Shown here: positions 1 through 13,600 of the stretch, in pieces
Layout: every line of letters starts with the position of its first letter
How positions within the stretch are numbered: position 1 is the first letter of the stretch
Origin: Prosopocoilus inquinatus
Taxonomy: Eukaryota; Arthropoda; Insecta; Coleoptera; Lucanidae
NCBI GenBank assembly: GCA_036172665.1
Contig: CM069876.1
Span: forward strand, 39,773,001 to 39,837,000
Direction of reading: 5' to 3'
DNA: 64,000 bases
Notes under the pieces: model-generated
Database searches by the model: none
The model's input: only the letters and a program-made list of their open reading frames with translations
Told to the model about the DNA's origin: nothing
Translations under genes and position numbers: made by a program

Positions 1-1330
1 TCATTACAAAACAAACGAGGCCAGATAACCAAATGTGTTTTGAAATATTTTTTTTTTGCTAAACTAGCAGCAAGCCCCAAATAAAAATAGTGTTACGAGA
101 CAACATATTATGCAGTGGTGATATGTGCAAAATTTCATCTTCGTACGTTAACTTGTAGCTTTTTGTAAATAATTACCTTAAACAAAAATAAACGTCAAAA
201 TTAAACTTAATAACGCGAAAATAAAACTCAATAATTCGCCAAAGAAAGCAAGCAAGAAAACCTGCTCTGTAAGGACTGTAGGAAATGGCGGTGCACCTAA
301 CAAAGGCGTAGTCCTCTGTATAAGAATGTGACGTGTGACACCTTCCCCGAATCACCAGTTTTACTTGTGAGCGTCGCAGAAGATAAAATCAATGAGTTTT
401 CCCCCAAAACTAAACAGAATTTAGAAAAAAAATTATATAACGAGACCGTCACGTAATGTCACTGGTCTTACGACGCGACGCGGCGTAGGTAATTTAATGA
501 AGAACTTATCGTATTTGCAACTTACCTCACGAACGAAAACTTATTCTCCGACGAGGATAAATACTAACGTAAGAATCTGAATATAAAAGGCGCAATTTTC
601 TTGAAAACTGGCGGAAAAATCAAGGAAAATCTGTGCACCGAGCAGCTCTGACGCGATCTTCTCTTCAGGGCGTAACAAAATGGCTGACGTGTTAAACCAA
701 GTAGAGGGCAGCAGGATCGCATGAATTACTGGTTTCACATAATCGAGCCGTGAAATATGTTATTATAAAAATTTAAATTTAGTTAATCTAATAAATAAAA
801 GTAATGCTTGCATAAATACGTAGCTTGGGGTACCATAATAAAATAGAAATAATATTTTGTGCTCAAGTTTTATTAACTTGTTATTTCTACAGAGGGCAGC
901 ACTAGCTTAACGCCGCTGGAAGCGCCGCCATAGCGGCGTGTTATCAGGTTCATTTTAAATTACTTCTAAAATATTGTGCACATAATTAATTTTTGCAGTA
1001 TGAATGAGTTTTGGAATTAAGAGCAAATGAACACCTAAATTACAAAATGAAAAGTAGCAATAAAAGTGTATTTACACGTCCGTCGAAATTCGCATTTTTC
1101 CATACAGAGGGCAGAAGCCGCAAGTGTCAAATTAATCTAATTTAAATGCATTGTGTGTTTGCGTTACGATTTCTTTTGTGTTTGTCTCGTAAACACTAAG
1201 CGATAAGTATTTATTTATCACTCTGAATAAGCTCGCCAAGTAATAACTACCAGCGAAATTTTCCCCACACCCTCTTTGACATGAAGTTGTTTACGGTGTG
1301 ACGTAATGACGTTTCTTACGTTCCTCGTTC
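1..1330. other. Upstream/intergenic region 5' of Atg13
   Basis: No convincing coding exon is seen here. The stretch holds short open frames on both strands without recognisable domains. Three copies of the 9-mer AGAGGGCAG on the + strand (703-711, 891-899, 1106-1114) and a CAAAATGGCTGACG-like element near 676-689 suggest promoter or boundary DNA. A strong minus-strand splice donor (GAG|GTAAG) lies at 526/525. The region could contain the promoter of a divergently transcribed neighbour whose body lies off the left edge. Confidence 0.5.
526..740 (-). other. Possible first (5'UTR) exon of a divergent gene
   Basis: Reading the minus strand, a 65-codon open frame ends at 541 and is followed 14 nt later by a consensus splice donor (GAG|GTAAGTT) at 526/525. 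The upstream part overlaps a CAAAATGGC element typical of housekeeping promoters. A divergent housekeeping-type promoter would give this pattern, with the short frame acting as an upstream ORF. The translated frame resembles nothing I recognise. It may equally be chance; no second exon can be seen inside the window. Confidence 0.2.
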
Positions 1331-1334
1331 ACTG

Positions 1335-1385
1335 TGATTTTCATTCAGATCGTGTGCGGAGTGCACGTTAAAGATTTCAGTGGTG
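1335..1385 (+). promoter_or_regulatory. Candidate Atg13 core promoter (initiator)
   Basis: TCATTC at 1341-1346 matches the arthropod initiator consensus TCAKTY, and a second initiator-like TCAGTG lies at 1378. No TATA box is evident at -30. The position, about 200 bp before the coding start, suits a short 5'UTR. The call is inferred from motif and spacing only; transcript 5' ends would be needed to fix it. Confidence 0.3.
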
Positions 1386-1454
1386 TGTCTAAAGTGTTCT
1401 TGTAAGTCCGGGGGTGTGCTCCCGTACGCTTCCGCCTGTGAAAGACTTTTAGTT

Positions 1455-1517
1455 ATGGAAGCAGCGACGTCCACATGTTTGCCATGTCCGGTGTTTATGT
1501 GTCTCGTGAACGCGTAA
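1455..1517 (+). promoter_or_regulatory. Upstream ORF in the Atg13 leader
   Basis: An ATG at 1455 opens a 20-codon frame that stops with TAA at 1515-1517, about 30 nt before the chosen Atg13 start at 1547. It is out of frame with the main ORF. Two further ATGs at 1475 and 1484 are in frame with Atg13 and would extend it by 24 or 21 residues. If included in the mRNA, the short frame could reduce initiation at the main start. Confidence 0.4.
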
Positions 1518-1546
1518 GAAATGTTCGAGTCGGCAGTGGTTTAACA

Positions 1547-1696
1547 ATGGCTCAGAAACTAAGCAATCAGGACAGGAAGGAGTTGGAAAAGTTTACGAAG
1601 TTCTTGGCTTTGAAGGCCGCTCAGATCATAGTCCAATCCAGGTTGGGGGAGAAGGTTTCTACCGCGTGTAAACCGCAGACTTCAGGGGCTGATTGG
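1547..1696 (+). CDS. Atg13: Atg13 coding exon 1
   Basis: Encodes residues 1-50, the start of the HORMA domain, ending in GADW. The donor GATTGG|GTAATT falls exactly where the vertebrate protein reads DW|FN, so the frame passes cleanly to exon 2 in phase 0. The open frame continues past the donor to a stop at 1736, but that extension has no similarity to Atg13. The 61-bp intron 1697-1757 ends in TATTGCAG. Confidence 0.93.
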
Positions 1697-4600
1697 GTAA
1701 TTGATTTGAATCAAACGCTTGAATCCGTAAGTAAGTAAACGCGTTTTAATATTGCAGTTCAATCTAGCAGTACCGGATCTCTCTGAAGTGTTGCAAGAGA
1801 CGAAGAAGGCTTTCAGTGGTGAAGTGGTGACCGCTTGTTTACCAATATGTGTTGAGATATCATTACGAACAGTAGACGGTGACCAAATGGTCTTGGAATC
1901 ATGGTGCCTTGGTATATTACCTGATCAGTACGATTCTAACATAAAAGTCATGCCCACGGTTTATAACCGCATGGGGATTTTGCTAAAATCCCTCGTGTCA
2001 GTCACGAGGGTTACACCTGCTTATAAATTATCGAGGCGGCAAGGCCCTGATTCTTATGTCATTTGTTATCGGATTTATATGGACGAGCCACAGCTGCATA
2101 CTTTAGGGGATGGGTACAAGCAGGTGAGAGTGGGGCAGATTTGTACACCCATCGGGACCTTGCAGTTGACTCTGTCGTATCGGACAAAAATGACCATCTC
2201 CCCTACGCAGACAGGAAGAGATAATTGCATTATGATGCAGAGTGATCACTTCAACACTAATCTGAGCCCACGACATCTGAGATGCAAGCAGAAGTAAGTG
2301 CTTTTTATTTCGTTGAATGTTGAAGGGAGTAACTCTAGCATGTGTATTTTAAGAACGCTTAGTAAACGCATAGTTGAATGGCCTGCAACATATTCTATGA
2401 CTACTTCCTAGATTACAATCAAAGATACTAGAAGGCATTATTATTATTTTTGCAGACTTTTAAGAAAGTACTATAACTGATAATAAATGGCCTCATCACT
2501 AAGCTTACTTAATGTATCCTAAGTAGATGATAAGATCAATTAAGTACTTTACTGATTAATAATAGTATAGTTCTAATCAATAATACTTAAAATCATTTTT
2601 AGAAAATTATTGTTTATTTTGGGAAAACTCATTTGCAAAGTTGGGTAATGCAATGAGTAGTAAATTAAATATGTGATACATTGTAATAAAAAAATAAGTT
2701 TTATGTGACATTTCCAGCATGTTTTTACAGCGATATTACGTGAAAATCAGTTGTAGTATTATTAATTAAGTGCTGGTAGTTTTTATTACATTTGCATAAG
2801 TGCATGATTATGTAGATGCAAGTCTTCTGAGCTGTCCTTGCTTTTATGCAGCACAAAGGCTGAATGATAAAATAATTATTTAGAAACATCGATTAAAACC
2901 TCGCTTTGTTACTCATTACGCAAATTACGTCTCGCTGTAAATTGTGCAGGTATGTATAAACGCTTGCTGTCTGTTAATTATAGTTAAGCAGATAATGAAA
3001 TTAGGTGCGTCTGTGTCTGTTTAAATGACCGAAATTAATTAATTGGAAATCCAACAGAACTTATTCATTATTCGAAAAACTAATTAAAATGTGGAAATTC
3101 AATCGTAAATGGCTATTTAAAAAGGGGAGTAACTAATACAGGCATGCAACAGTGTAATAAAACCAGACATGATCCGGTTTCGGCTTTGCAGATAATATAC
3201 ATAGAATCGGTGTTTGCTCTGTTTCTTTCCAGACGCAAAGAGAAAGTCAAATCGGCCTGTTTTATTTTTCCAGTAAAAAAATTGGTTAACGTTTAACGTG
3301 ATACTGTCGTAAGTGCGTAATCCGAGTTATTGCAAAGCGTGTAACAGTAATTCCATTCTTGGTTTTGTGTAGGCGCCAACCAACCAACGTGAAAGTTAGA
3401 TTGACATAAATTAAACTTGTTTATTGTTAGAACCTTCTTATTACTTATTTTATAGCCCTTCCTTTTTCATTGTAATAATTCACTCACTATTTATGGCCAA
3501 GAGAATTTCGAATGGGTTAGTCATAGAAACATTCGGGAAGTTTCTACCTGCACGTCCTTCTACGGTGATTTGCAAAAAATTCTCTTTAGCTTTTAATCAA
3601 TACGTTACGTATGTTCGTGTTGATTGAAGAACTGTTTTTAGCAACGTTTGCTTTTTTTACAAGTTATTTGAGGTGCAAGGTTCACTGCTGATACATCAAA
3701 TCCGTGCAGGTCATAAATTTAATAAATTTCGCATTTTCAATGTTGGTATTTATTATACTCTCACGCGGAAAATTGCAGCCATCCAAATTTATTATCAGAG
3801 CCCTACATTTATGGTTGGCGTGAGCGTTTCTAATTTTATCGCAGCGCATAAAAAAAATTGCATAAAAAGTTAACGGTGACATTTCACGTAATCGAAGTCA
3901 CGAGTCGTAACACACTTTTATATTCTCGAGTTGTTCGACATCGCCACAAAGTTCTCTGGGCTTTTAAATAGAAGGAAAAGTTAAAAAAAAAAACGGTTTA
4001 AGGGTGAGGTATTTAGCGCGGGGTCACTGAACTGATTGTGATTGTGGAAATCCGCATTTGCTGCCTCACGTCCGTGTCACGTCACATCACGTCACGTCAT
4101 GGTGATGTACGAACGTGAATTCTGACCATCAGGATTGAGAAAAAGAATTCGAGTTAATTGTTTTAGTCATGGAATGCGTGGCGTTTCCTGTTGTTTTTGC
4201 AATAACTTTCACTAACTTCCGTGCTCATTATTACTCAACAGGTGCATTATCTGCTTGAAAGATGGGAAACTGTTATTATCTAACAGACGATGGGATGCAA
4301 CAACAAAATGTATTAACATCTTTAAGTGTTTCTATATCCTTATTTAGATAATTTACACGAATTAATGAAAGCCTTAGTTGGTCAGTAGGCAGTAGAGTAT
4401 TGCTTCCTGCATGTTGCAGGGATGAGTGTCAGAAGTGGGATAACGTGTTCAGATTTAGATAATTATCACCAGGCAAACTCTTTTATTATACAAAAAAAAC
4501 TTTGTTGCCTTGGTCAAGGTCCTTATCTACCATACACGTATATAGACATTGTATGCAAAATTTGTTTTCGACTTTACTCACGTTAACAGGTTTCTGAATT

Positions 4601-7600
4601 GATGACGTTCACATGCGCACGAGTAATGTAATGACTAGGCACATTCTGTTGTCTGCCGGTAAATAAACCATTGAATAATGGAATGTGTTTAGCATTTATT
4701 TTTAAAACGAGTTCGCCAGCATATTTCTGAGGACAAGCCGAACTATGCGTGGCATTTCGTATGCGGACTTAATTATCCGGTGCAGGAATAAATATTTAAT
4801 GCACCGAAACTGTCCCATTTGCATTGCTGTTTGCAATTAACGGCCTTTGTTTCAGATAAATTTCGCTTTTTACGACCAGGCGGTGTTTGTGGAAATTTTT
4901 GCAATTTCTTGACGTCGTTTTTGTTATTTTTTTGTCTTCTGCAGGTTATATGCGTAGGAGCAAGAAGAAGAAACACCTGTAGACCTCAACCGGTTTTTGC
5001 TTCACAAATGTTTTATGCAGAACTCGTTCCTCTAATAATTGTATACTGTATGTATAATTTCAGGGTTGTAACAATCGAAATGGAATTCATTTGTTTATTT
5101 GTTCGTTCTTAACCATATAATTGCTCTTATCACAGCAGTAAAATTCCAAGATGTGCTTTTTTTCTATTTCAGGGGCGTTATCAGCATTATTGAGAAATGC
5201 AAACAATTATATTATAAAATTTAATCCGCATGATGAATTTTTCAAAACGGGGACGAGGTTCTGTTTGCAGGTTAAGCCAGTCGTACACAAGAGATTAATT
5301 GAAAGTGCTTAATGAGAGGGCAATTCAGGTTTTATGCACTGCCACTTAGTTGTCTACTTAACTGTCGAGTTAATGAAGAGAAACCTGTCAGCGAAAGTTT
5401 AAAAATCGCACTTCAATTACACCAACAACAGTGTTGCAGAAATTGAAAAAGGAAACTTTTTAATAAAAAATTAAACGGTGGAATAAGTCGAATTAATTAA
5501 TTAATTAATTAACTGTAACATGCAGTAGTGAAGGAAATATGTCGAGCAGAAATCTACACGGAAGGTCAGGAAGAGTCAAACAGAGAGCAAAAGATGAAAA
5601 TCGTATTCGGAGTGCTTTAAAATTAGATAAGGAATGAAACACTCACTGATGAATAAGGTTTGAGAATTATACCAAATGAATGGTTTTGAATTGAAAACGG
5701 ACTATGTAAAATAACGATAGCTTCCTTTAATCGAAGTCCACACACTCAATAGAAAAAGAAATATGATAAAAAGAAACGTGGGTAAGAAGAAAGACGAGGA
5801 AAAAGTGTAGGAAACATCCACAACTTACTATTAGTGATACTGTAGACAGGTGAAGACAATTCACTGGGTAACAGACAGGAGGTAAATCAAGAGCAAGTGA
5901 AATTACGAAAAAGATAAACAGAATCATTCAATTTGCCACCAGACCAGGTAAATAGTACTTAACGAAAATCGGAATACATTTTGATTAAGATGTTGCAGAG
6001 GAAGACTGTCGATTCAAAATACTAAAAGAAGTGAAGGTGTAATACGAAATTAGCCGATTACACCAAGTAAATGACGTGGAAAAATTGAGATTGACAATGA
6101 TAAAAGTCAGATAAATGAAGATAGAATTGATATACATAACTTAGAAAGATATGAAAGGAGAAAGTTAAGAGATGTTAACAACAGAAAGTGAATGAATCAT
6201 TTGAAGATACATTTTTGTTTTATAACCGAAAATTACACTGGAAAGAAATAGAAAATCAAATATCATCCTTTATCAGTAAAGTTGACCTAAGAATTGACGC
6301 AGTTTACTCAAATTTAAACAAAACTTCTATATTTGGAAAACAAACATTTTTGCATCTCTCCATCTCATTTTTATCAAAAGTTATCTAATCTAAGCTGTGG
6401 TTATTATTGACCTGGATGCATGTTTACTCCAGCTTATCGATGGCGTGGTGTTGATGATTTCTGCGATTACCGAACGTGCATTTTTCGACAGCAGCTTAAT
6501 TGATGGCCTGTTATTTCGCTAGCAAACCAGAGCATGATTTTTTCGAACCACGGTCGCGCGATATCTAAAATCCGTTCGTTGGAAAGTAACCTTTCCTTGA
6601 TCTAAAAGTGGCTCGTTAACAAACAGCGGCTGATAAACAAGGCTTTCTAACGTTCGAGATAAATTTATTTTCGCTCCCGGGTTATCCAAATGTTGGAGGT
6701 CGTTTACGAAAGTGCAGGAAGTGAAATTTCGAATTGTTTATTGTATAGTTAATGAATGCTAAACAATGAGTTTGGAAAGTGCCTTGTTGTTAAGGCTGAA
6801 TGGGTATAGGTACATACACTGGGTACAATCAGGCTTTTTAATTATGGTTTGATAAGAGACAAACGAATTGTTCTTCGAAAAATCCACACGTATTTTTATG
6901 GGTTTGTAATGAGTGTTTTGGAGAGATGGCTTTTAAGAGAAGAAGAGGAAGAAAGTTGCTACTCGGATTTGAGCGTAGGTCGATCGACTGCGTAGGCATT
7001 TTAGATTCAATCTGGCATTGTTGTATTTGTTTGTTGTCTTCTATTTGCATGCTCAATTGATTTATTGCTCAATTACGTGAAATAATTTCCACTGGGCGGT
7101 ACTGGCTTTAACTAGTGTAATTTTCCAACACTCGAATCTACATAATTGGCGCTACGATTGCGAAACTACCGCTCACCGAACCGGGAGATCGCGACGTGTT
7201 ATTATGACCTAACTATAATTAATAATAAGTAATTTTGAATGGCTTTATTTTTAGCAGTTCCTTTTACGAAGGATTTCTACCGCTATTTATAGACTTGAAT
7301 GCGCTTTCACTGTCGGGTTACGCTCAAAGCGCTCCGTGTCCTAAATGGAACATTGAAATTTTGCCTCAAGTTCAACAGGTTACACAACAATCTCCAATCT
7401 GTGACTGACAGAAATTTAACACACTTATTTTTTTTTTGAAACGAACTTGCCCACATAGTCGATGGTATTTGCTGCTTTCATCACTTCGAGCGCTGTTTAC
7501 AAATTCGAGAGCTGCTTAGTTTTTTCAGTGCCCAAATTAGAAATTCTTCCGTCTACAAATTTAGTTGATTTCGAAAGATCACTTTCTAGATCTAATTTTA

Positions 7601-10600
7601 GAATTAATTTGGAAAACGTGTCGATGTTTTCGTTAGGCCCGTGTACCACATGCAAAATTTTATACAGAATTGGTAAAAGTGCATCTAAACATACTGGGTG
7701 ATGCATGTGAGAGGAAACGCACTATAAAAATAAAGAAGAAATACGACTGGTCACGCCTCCGTGTTTTGGAGACTGGCCAGGAGATGCTACTGCGGGCACG
7801 AACGTTTACGATACGAATGGAAGAAGCGCCTGTGTTTATAAACCCGCTGGCCAATGCTGTATAAAATCGTGCTCAAAGTGACAGAGAAGTACTTAATCAA
7901 CCAATGAACAATGACAGTGGTAGTCTGTGTCTATCACTTGTACAAGATTTTGTATCAATCATGTCATACGGACCTTAGACCTTAACTCAAACAATCTTTG
8001 TACCTGGATGAAATAAAATCTTTTAAAGTGGAAAGAACTATCACACCATGAGGAACTAAGAGCTAATAAGTTACGTGCTCTCATTACTTAAAATATTAAT
8101 AATATTTTTACTTAATATTCAAAATTTTGGGTGTCTTCAGAACTCAAGAGATTTTTACTACCTACTCCAAGGTTTAAAATGTTGGGAACTTCTGATCTAG
8201 TCTACGCACTTACAAACACATACATATGTATTCTTTTGTCTCAATTTAAATTTTAAAAAGCATGTTATTTTTAGCTTGGCAAAAACATTGACGTCAACCC
8301 GGAATTGTCACAACTTACTCGGTATTCTTGTCACGTCGGCCACTATACCTCTTAATCGTTTATTAATTCTTCGGACTGACAACACAACAAACAATTTTAT
8401 CTGTTAGGTCGGCAACTCATTAGAAATTCCGACAATATCAAATAAACAAGCGGTGCCAGTTGCTGCTGGTGGTAACCATTTGATTGGTGCACTTCATGTG
8501 TTTACACGCGATTATTTCTGACGTAAAGGCCGGCGTACAGTCATTAGCAGCGTAAATAGTGTTTGTTGTAGAGTGAGTGTGAAAAGTGACTCTGTAGTAA
8601 ATACTAACGGCTAAGCCGCTTGAATTAGTTGAGTGAAGTAGTTGTTAACACTTGTTCAGTGACTATAATTGTAGTATCTACAAGAATTGTTGTGTCTTTT
8701 TTTTCACCATGATTATATTCTTGTGAGTATAATTAATTTAATTTGCGGTATTTTTTTTTTTTGAAGAATTGAGTACAACCTAACAACTCTGTTTGTTATT
8801 CGAAGTTAATTATAAAAGAATACGGTTAAGAAAATAAGAAACTTTTTAATCGTAGCCTAAAACAAATACAATTGGATTCTCGACCTACATTCCTGTGTTA
8901 TGTAATAATAAATTTCCTTTTTATTAGTCATTGTTGTTCAGTGTACACATTGAGATTGAGCATTCAATTGAGAAAATTTTTTTTGTTAACCTGTGGTGTG
9001 CCTCAACGACACATTAAATTTTCTTTCGTTCTAATTTCGTGAATTGTGAAGATAAAGCGGTGGTATTTGGGTTTTTTTTGGAGTTATGCAATTGAACAAA
9101 TTTAACGATTTTGTTCTGTTAAACATTGCTTTGCTTTTTTTTCTAAATTCCAGTCGCGCAGAATGTACTTTCCCAAAGTTACAGTAAAAAGTAATTAAAG
9201 TCACACTCTGTTTTTTTTTTTAATTCGGAGGAGTACTTTGAAATTTTGGCGCTAGTAACGAGCTCTGTCACTGGTCAAACGAGCTTTGTCATCGGTCAGT
9301 TCCGGCCAGCTATTAACGACAAAGCTCGTGTTTAGCGAAAAATTTCAAAATACTCCTCCGATTTAAAAACAGAATGTAGTTTACTTTAATTTTACACCAT
9401 GCAGATCTTCTTTCATAACCAGGAAAATGGTTCTTCATCTATAATTACCCCAGTTTAAGAATTGGATAAAGATGCAGAGGTGATTTGTGAACTGTAATAT
9501 TTTTGCAATACTGCGATACCTTCTGGAAAGGTCTAAGGCTGCAAACAGGATCGTAATTTGATTGAGGTTAATAATCCACTTGTCTTTTTTTCTTTTCATT
9601 TTTCTGTAAACTTACAGGACTTTAAAAATACTAAGGTCTTGTCATACGCAGACAATATAAAATAACACATAGACTACGTTATTTAAAAAAAGCAGCAAAA
9701 AAATCCTTTTTTGTCAATACAATGGTCTAAGAGATGGCGCTTTATTCGTCCATTTAGAGCCAAAGTTGTTCTTTGTATGGTTTAAGAGATAGCGCTATAG
9801 TCGCTCATTTTTAGGTTTCCTCTGGTTTATTCTGGTTTTTCAAAATTTTGATGGAGCTACAAATTAATGTTTTTTTTTTTCTTAAGAGATGGCGGTTTAC
9901 ATTTCAAAAGTTAATTTTCTTACATCTTGTGTTTACGAATCGTTGTTTTAAATTTTTCTCTTATATAAAAAGATGAAACTACATAGTTATTTATTTTCTC
10001 TGTTATGTCATTGTTATTGCTCTTTAGATTTATTTAAGTTAAGAAATTCTTGTTACGGCTGAACGCACAAAAACCGGCTTGTTTCGTTCGTGTCATCCGG
10101 CGCCTTCGAATTTTACGTAATCCTTAAAATAGTTTAGCACTTTGTTTATACGTTTAACACTTCTCATAGAGAGAGAAAAAAAACCGTACACTGGCTCTGG
10201 CTGGTTCATGCAACAGTTACGTAAACCCAGCATAGATAAAATACTCCACTCAACTTGCAACCGTTACACTTGTTAAATATTTATTTTAATATTTCGCAAC
10301 TAAACGAAGTTATCAGACGAACAAATTGGGTCGGCATAAATTGAGGGGTTGTCAGGTGCGCTGGGATGTTCGATGCAATGTTTGACGACTTGCTTGATGT
10401 ACCGCAATCAGTTTAAATTAATTGCCATTATTTGTCGTAACATAATCTAAAAAATACCAGGAGTATTGTATTTATCTGTGTTGATTACTCTCTTTTTTGT
10501 TCGCAAAGTAAATAACAATCCATTGATATTAATTATTGTGATGTGCTGTGCTCTTACGTAAACGCTTGTTTTTAAGAATTTTATCGGCGCCTTAATGGCG

Positions 10601-13600
10601 CAGCAAACAAGCTAATTAGAAGTTGGTAATATTCAACTAGAAGCGTTGCTAATTTGGCAATTTATAATCAGGCACACCGCGATTATATTCGCGTATATCG
10701 TCATCATCATCAGTATCTGCGATTCCCATTAATTGAAGCATCCACCATTGCATAAGAGTGCTGCTTTGGTTTTGCCGGCAACTGGGATTGAGTAACGTAT
10801 ACTATAATTCAGAGTTATTTTTTGCAAAAACGATTTAGTTTGTTGCTACAGCGATGATTATTTACGTGGCGGGAATGTTAAACGATGTACAAGTGGGTCG
10901 AATATAATTATTAAATAAGAGTTTAAAATTACATTAATTTTGAAGCTTTCACTTTCGAAAATAAAAAGCGCAAAATGTGAAACCGCTAAAAGAAACAAAT
11001 GACGATCAACACAAAAAGAAATAACTGCCAGACAATTTAAAAACAAAAAACACAAATAAAGTGACAAAAGGAGCTTTTTTTTGTTGTAACGATGATCTTG
11101 TGTGTTTCTTCAATACAACAAAAATTTTACATAATAAAATTTTAAAATCAAGGATTATCCATGGTATTAGTGATTATTTAAATTTTTGAATAAAATTCGT
11201 CGAAAGAGAAGCCTCTAGTCCCTATCAAATTTTTAGGTTAAGTTTCCAAATCCGTTTATCTTCTGTAACATAGGGTGACCACTTGACATGTTTCGGAAGA
11301 AATTCGTTTTCAAAACTCTCAAAATACAACATTTTATGAAATTATCGCTAAAAATTAGAAAAACTAATTACAAAAAAATATGAAATTAAAAAAATTCAAA
11401 ATGTTAAAAGAATATGATCAAATAAACGTCAAAAGAAACAAGTGACTATGGATAGCAGCTCTGTGCAAAAAAGTATAAATAAAAGAAAAGTAAAATTGAA
11501 ACAGGAAAAAAGTACAATTCGCAATGAAAACAAAATAAAAATAGAAAATTCGAAGCAATCAGAAGAAAAACGAAAACCCGACCAAGAAAAAAAAATGCTC
11601 TAAGAGTCAACGAACAAAAAACTAATAAGAAAGATATAAAAGTAACTTTTTTTTCAACGAAACTGCGTTTTTAATTTTTTCAATATTACAAGACTGATAA
11701 CAGAAATAAATAAATTTCAAAATTTTATAACAGAAATAAATAAAAAATAATAAAATCGTTAAAAATTACCATTGCAATAGAAACAACTAAATGAAAATTT
11801 CGAACAAAACAAAAATATATATAAAAAAAATTAGATGAGTATCTAATAATAAAATAAAATAACTTAAATTATTAAATTAAATTTGTTTAAAATTTTTTTT
11901 TTGCAACGTAAATAAAAAAATGTTAGAGAAAAATTAGAATGGTAATATGTAATTTAAGTAAAACAAGTAACATCGAAATAAAAAAAAGTAACATCGAAAT
12001 AAAAAAAGTAACTTCGAAATAAAAAAAACTAACGACGAAATAAAACAATATAAAAGTTGCAACGAAATTTGAAAGTAGGGAAAAAATCAGAAAGAACAAA
12101 CATATGGCGATTGAAAGAGAAACATCTTGAAGAAAATCGAAAAATAAAAGAAAAAATGGAGAATGTAAAAAATAATTTTTGTAGAACGGTAAAAATCGCA
12201 TGAAAAACTAATGAGAAACATAAAATAAGTTAGAAAATAGAAATATCCAGAAGAACAAATGAAAATATAATCGACGAAGAGAATAGCTACATGGAAATTT
12301 AATTTTTTTTTCTCGATGTTTATATGACAAATTAAAGTTGAACGGACAGAAAAAATAGGATTGAGAGAAAGCGTATTTAAAATTAAAAGAGGTGTATCAA
12401 ATTGATAAGAAACAAGTGATGATAGATCCGGCTAGTGACTTCGTATAAAATTAATAAAAAGGAACAAAAATAATTCCTACACGGAATGAAAAAAAAAAGA
12501 AAAAGAAAATACAACTACGTGAATTTTAACGAGTAAAACAAAAACGCAAAGAAATAGAGAATTATAATTAAGGGAAGTAATAATATTAAAATTAATAAAA
12601 AAAAACAAATGACGATTGATCAGATAAAAACTACGCGATTTATAAAAAAAAAGGAACAAAAATAATTTTTATTCGAAACTATTAGAAAAAAATAATAAAC
12701 AAACGACAATTATATGAAAATTGAACGTCTAAGAAAATCATAAAAAAAGTAGAAGAAAATACACATACATTCTTCTATTTTTTTAAAATTTATTATTTAC
12801 TTTAAAAATTAGTAAAAAATAGAAAAAATATACACTGTGTCCCCGGATGGAGTTAACAACAAGATGAGAAACATTATTTTTGATTTTACGACAGTAATTT
12901 TTAAATAAAAAAAGAATATATGCTTGTTGCATTAACTAATTTGTGATTAAAACAAATTACGTTAGATATACAGGACCTTAGTAAACTAAAGAAACATGAG
13001 AATGCTTCAAGAAGTCCTATCTTACACTTTAGAGTTAGCTGTGTTTTTTAAATAGAGAATTTAAAAACTTTATCTTAAAGTAAACAATGGAAATGAAACT
13101 GAACTTTTAAGAAAGTCAAAAAAAAAAAAAAATTCTACGTAGCCTCCTCCAACTTAACAAAAATTAAAAATTAATTACAAAAAAAAAGGACGTAATCAAT
13201 TAATTGAAATTGACTGATTTTTCGTATGAGTGATTGGAGTTGTTTTTCATTTAATTTTTCGGTAGTTTTTCAAGTTTTGTAATCTATTCGGAGTACTTGA
13301 TATTCGGTCGTTTGTATACAGGTGTCCCAACAGTGTGTTCTGGGCTAATGTCTAAACAGCTACTGGATGAGTAAAAACAGTCACGTTGGATGCACTTTTT
13401 TAATTTCAGATGGTACACATTATATACAATGTCAATTGTATACTAATTATACAAATTGGGCGATATTCTCATCTCATGTTAAAATCGTGATTAAAATAAA
13501 CATAAACGATATAGCTTTATGTGAATTTCATGAGTAAGAGAGTGAGAGAGAATTTAATCACGGCGTTGTTAAATTAAAGACAAGGTAAGAAAGAATACGA

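Noticed and set aside
1475..1546. Atg13 start at 1475 or 1484 giving an extended N-terminus
   Set aside because: Residues before 1547 have no Atg13 similarity, while the sequence from 1547 aligns with the vertebrate N-terminus and has a good start context.
11923..12201. Minus-strand 92-codon Phe/Leu-rich frame resembling a membrane protein
   Set aside because: Hydrophobicity comes from the A/G-rich + strand; there is no motif, conservation hint or splice context. The same holds for frames at 43535-44434 and 53403-54681.
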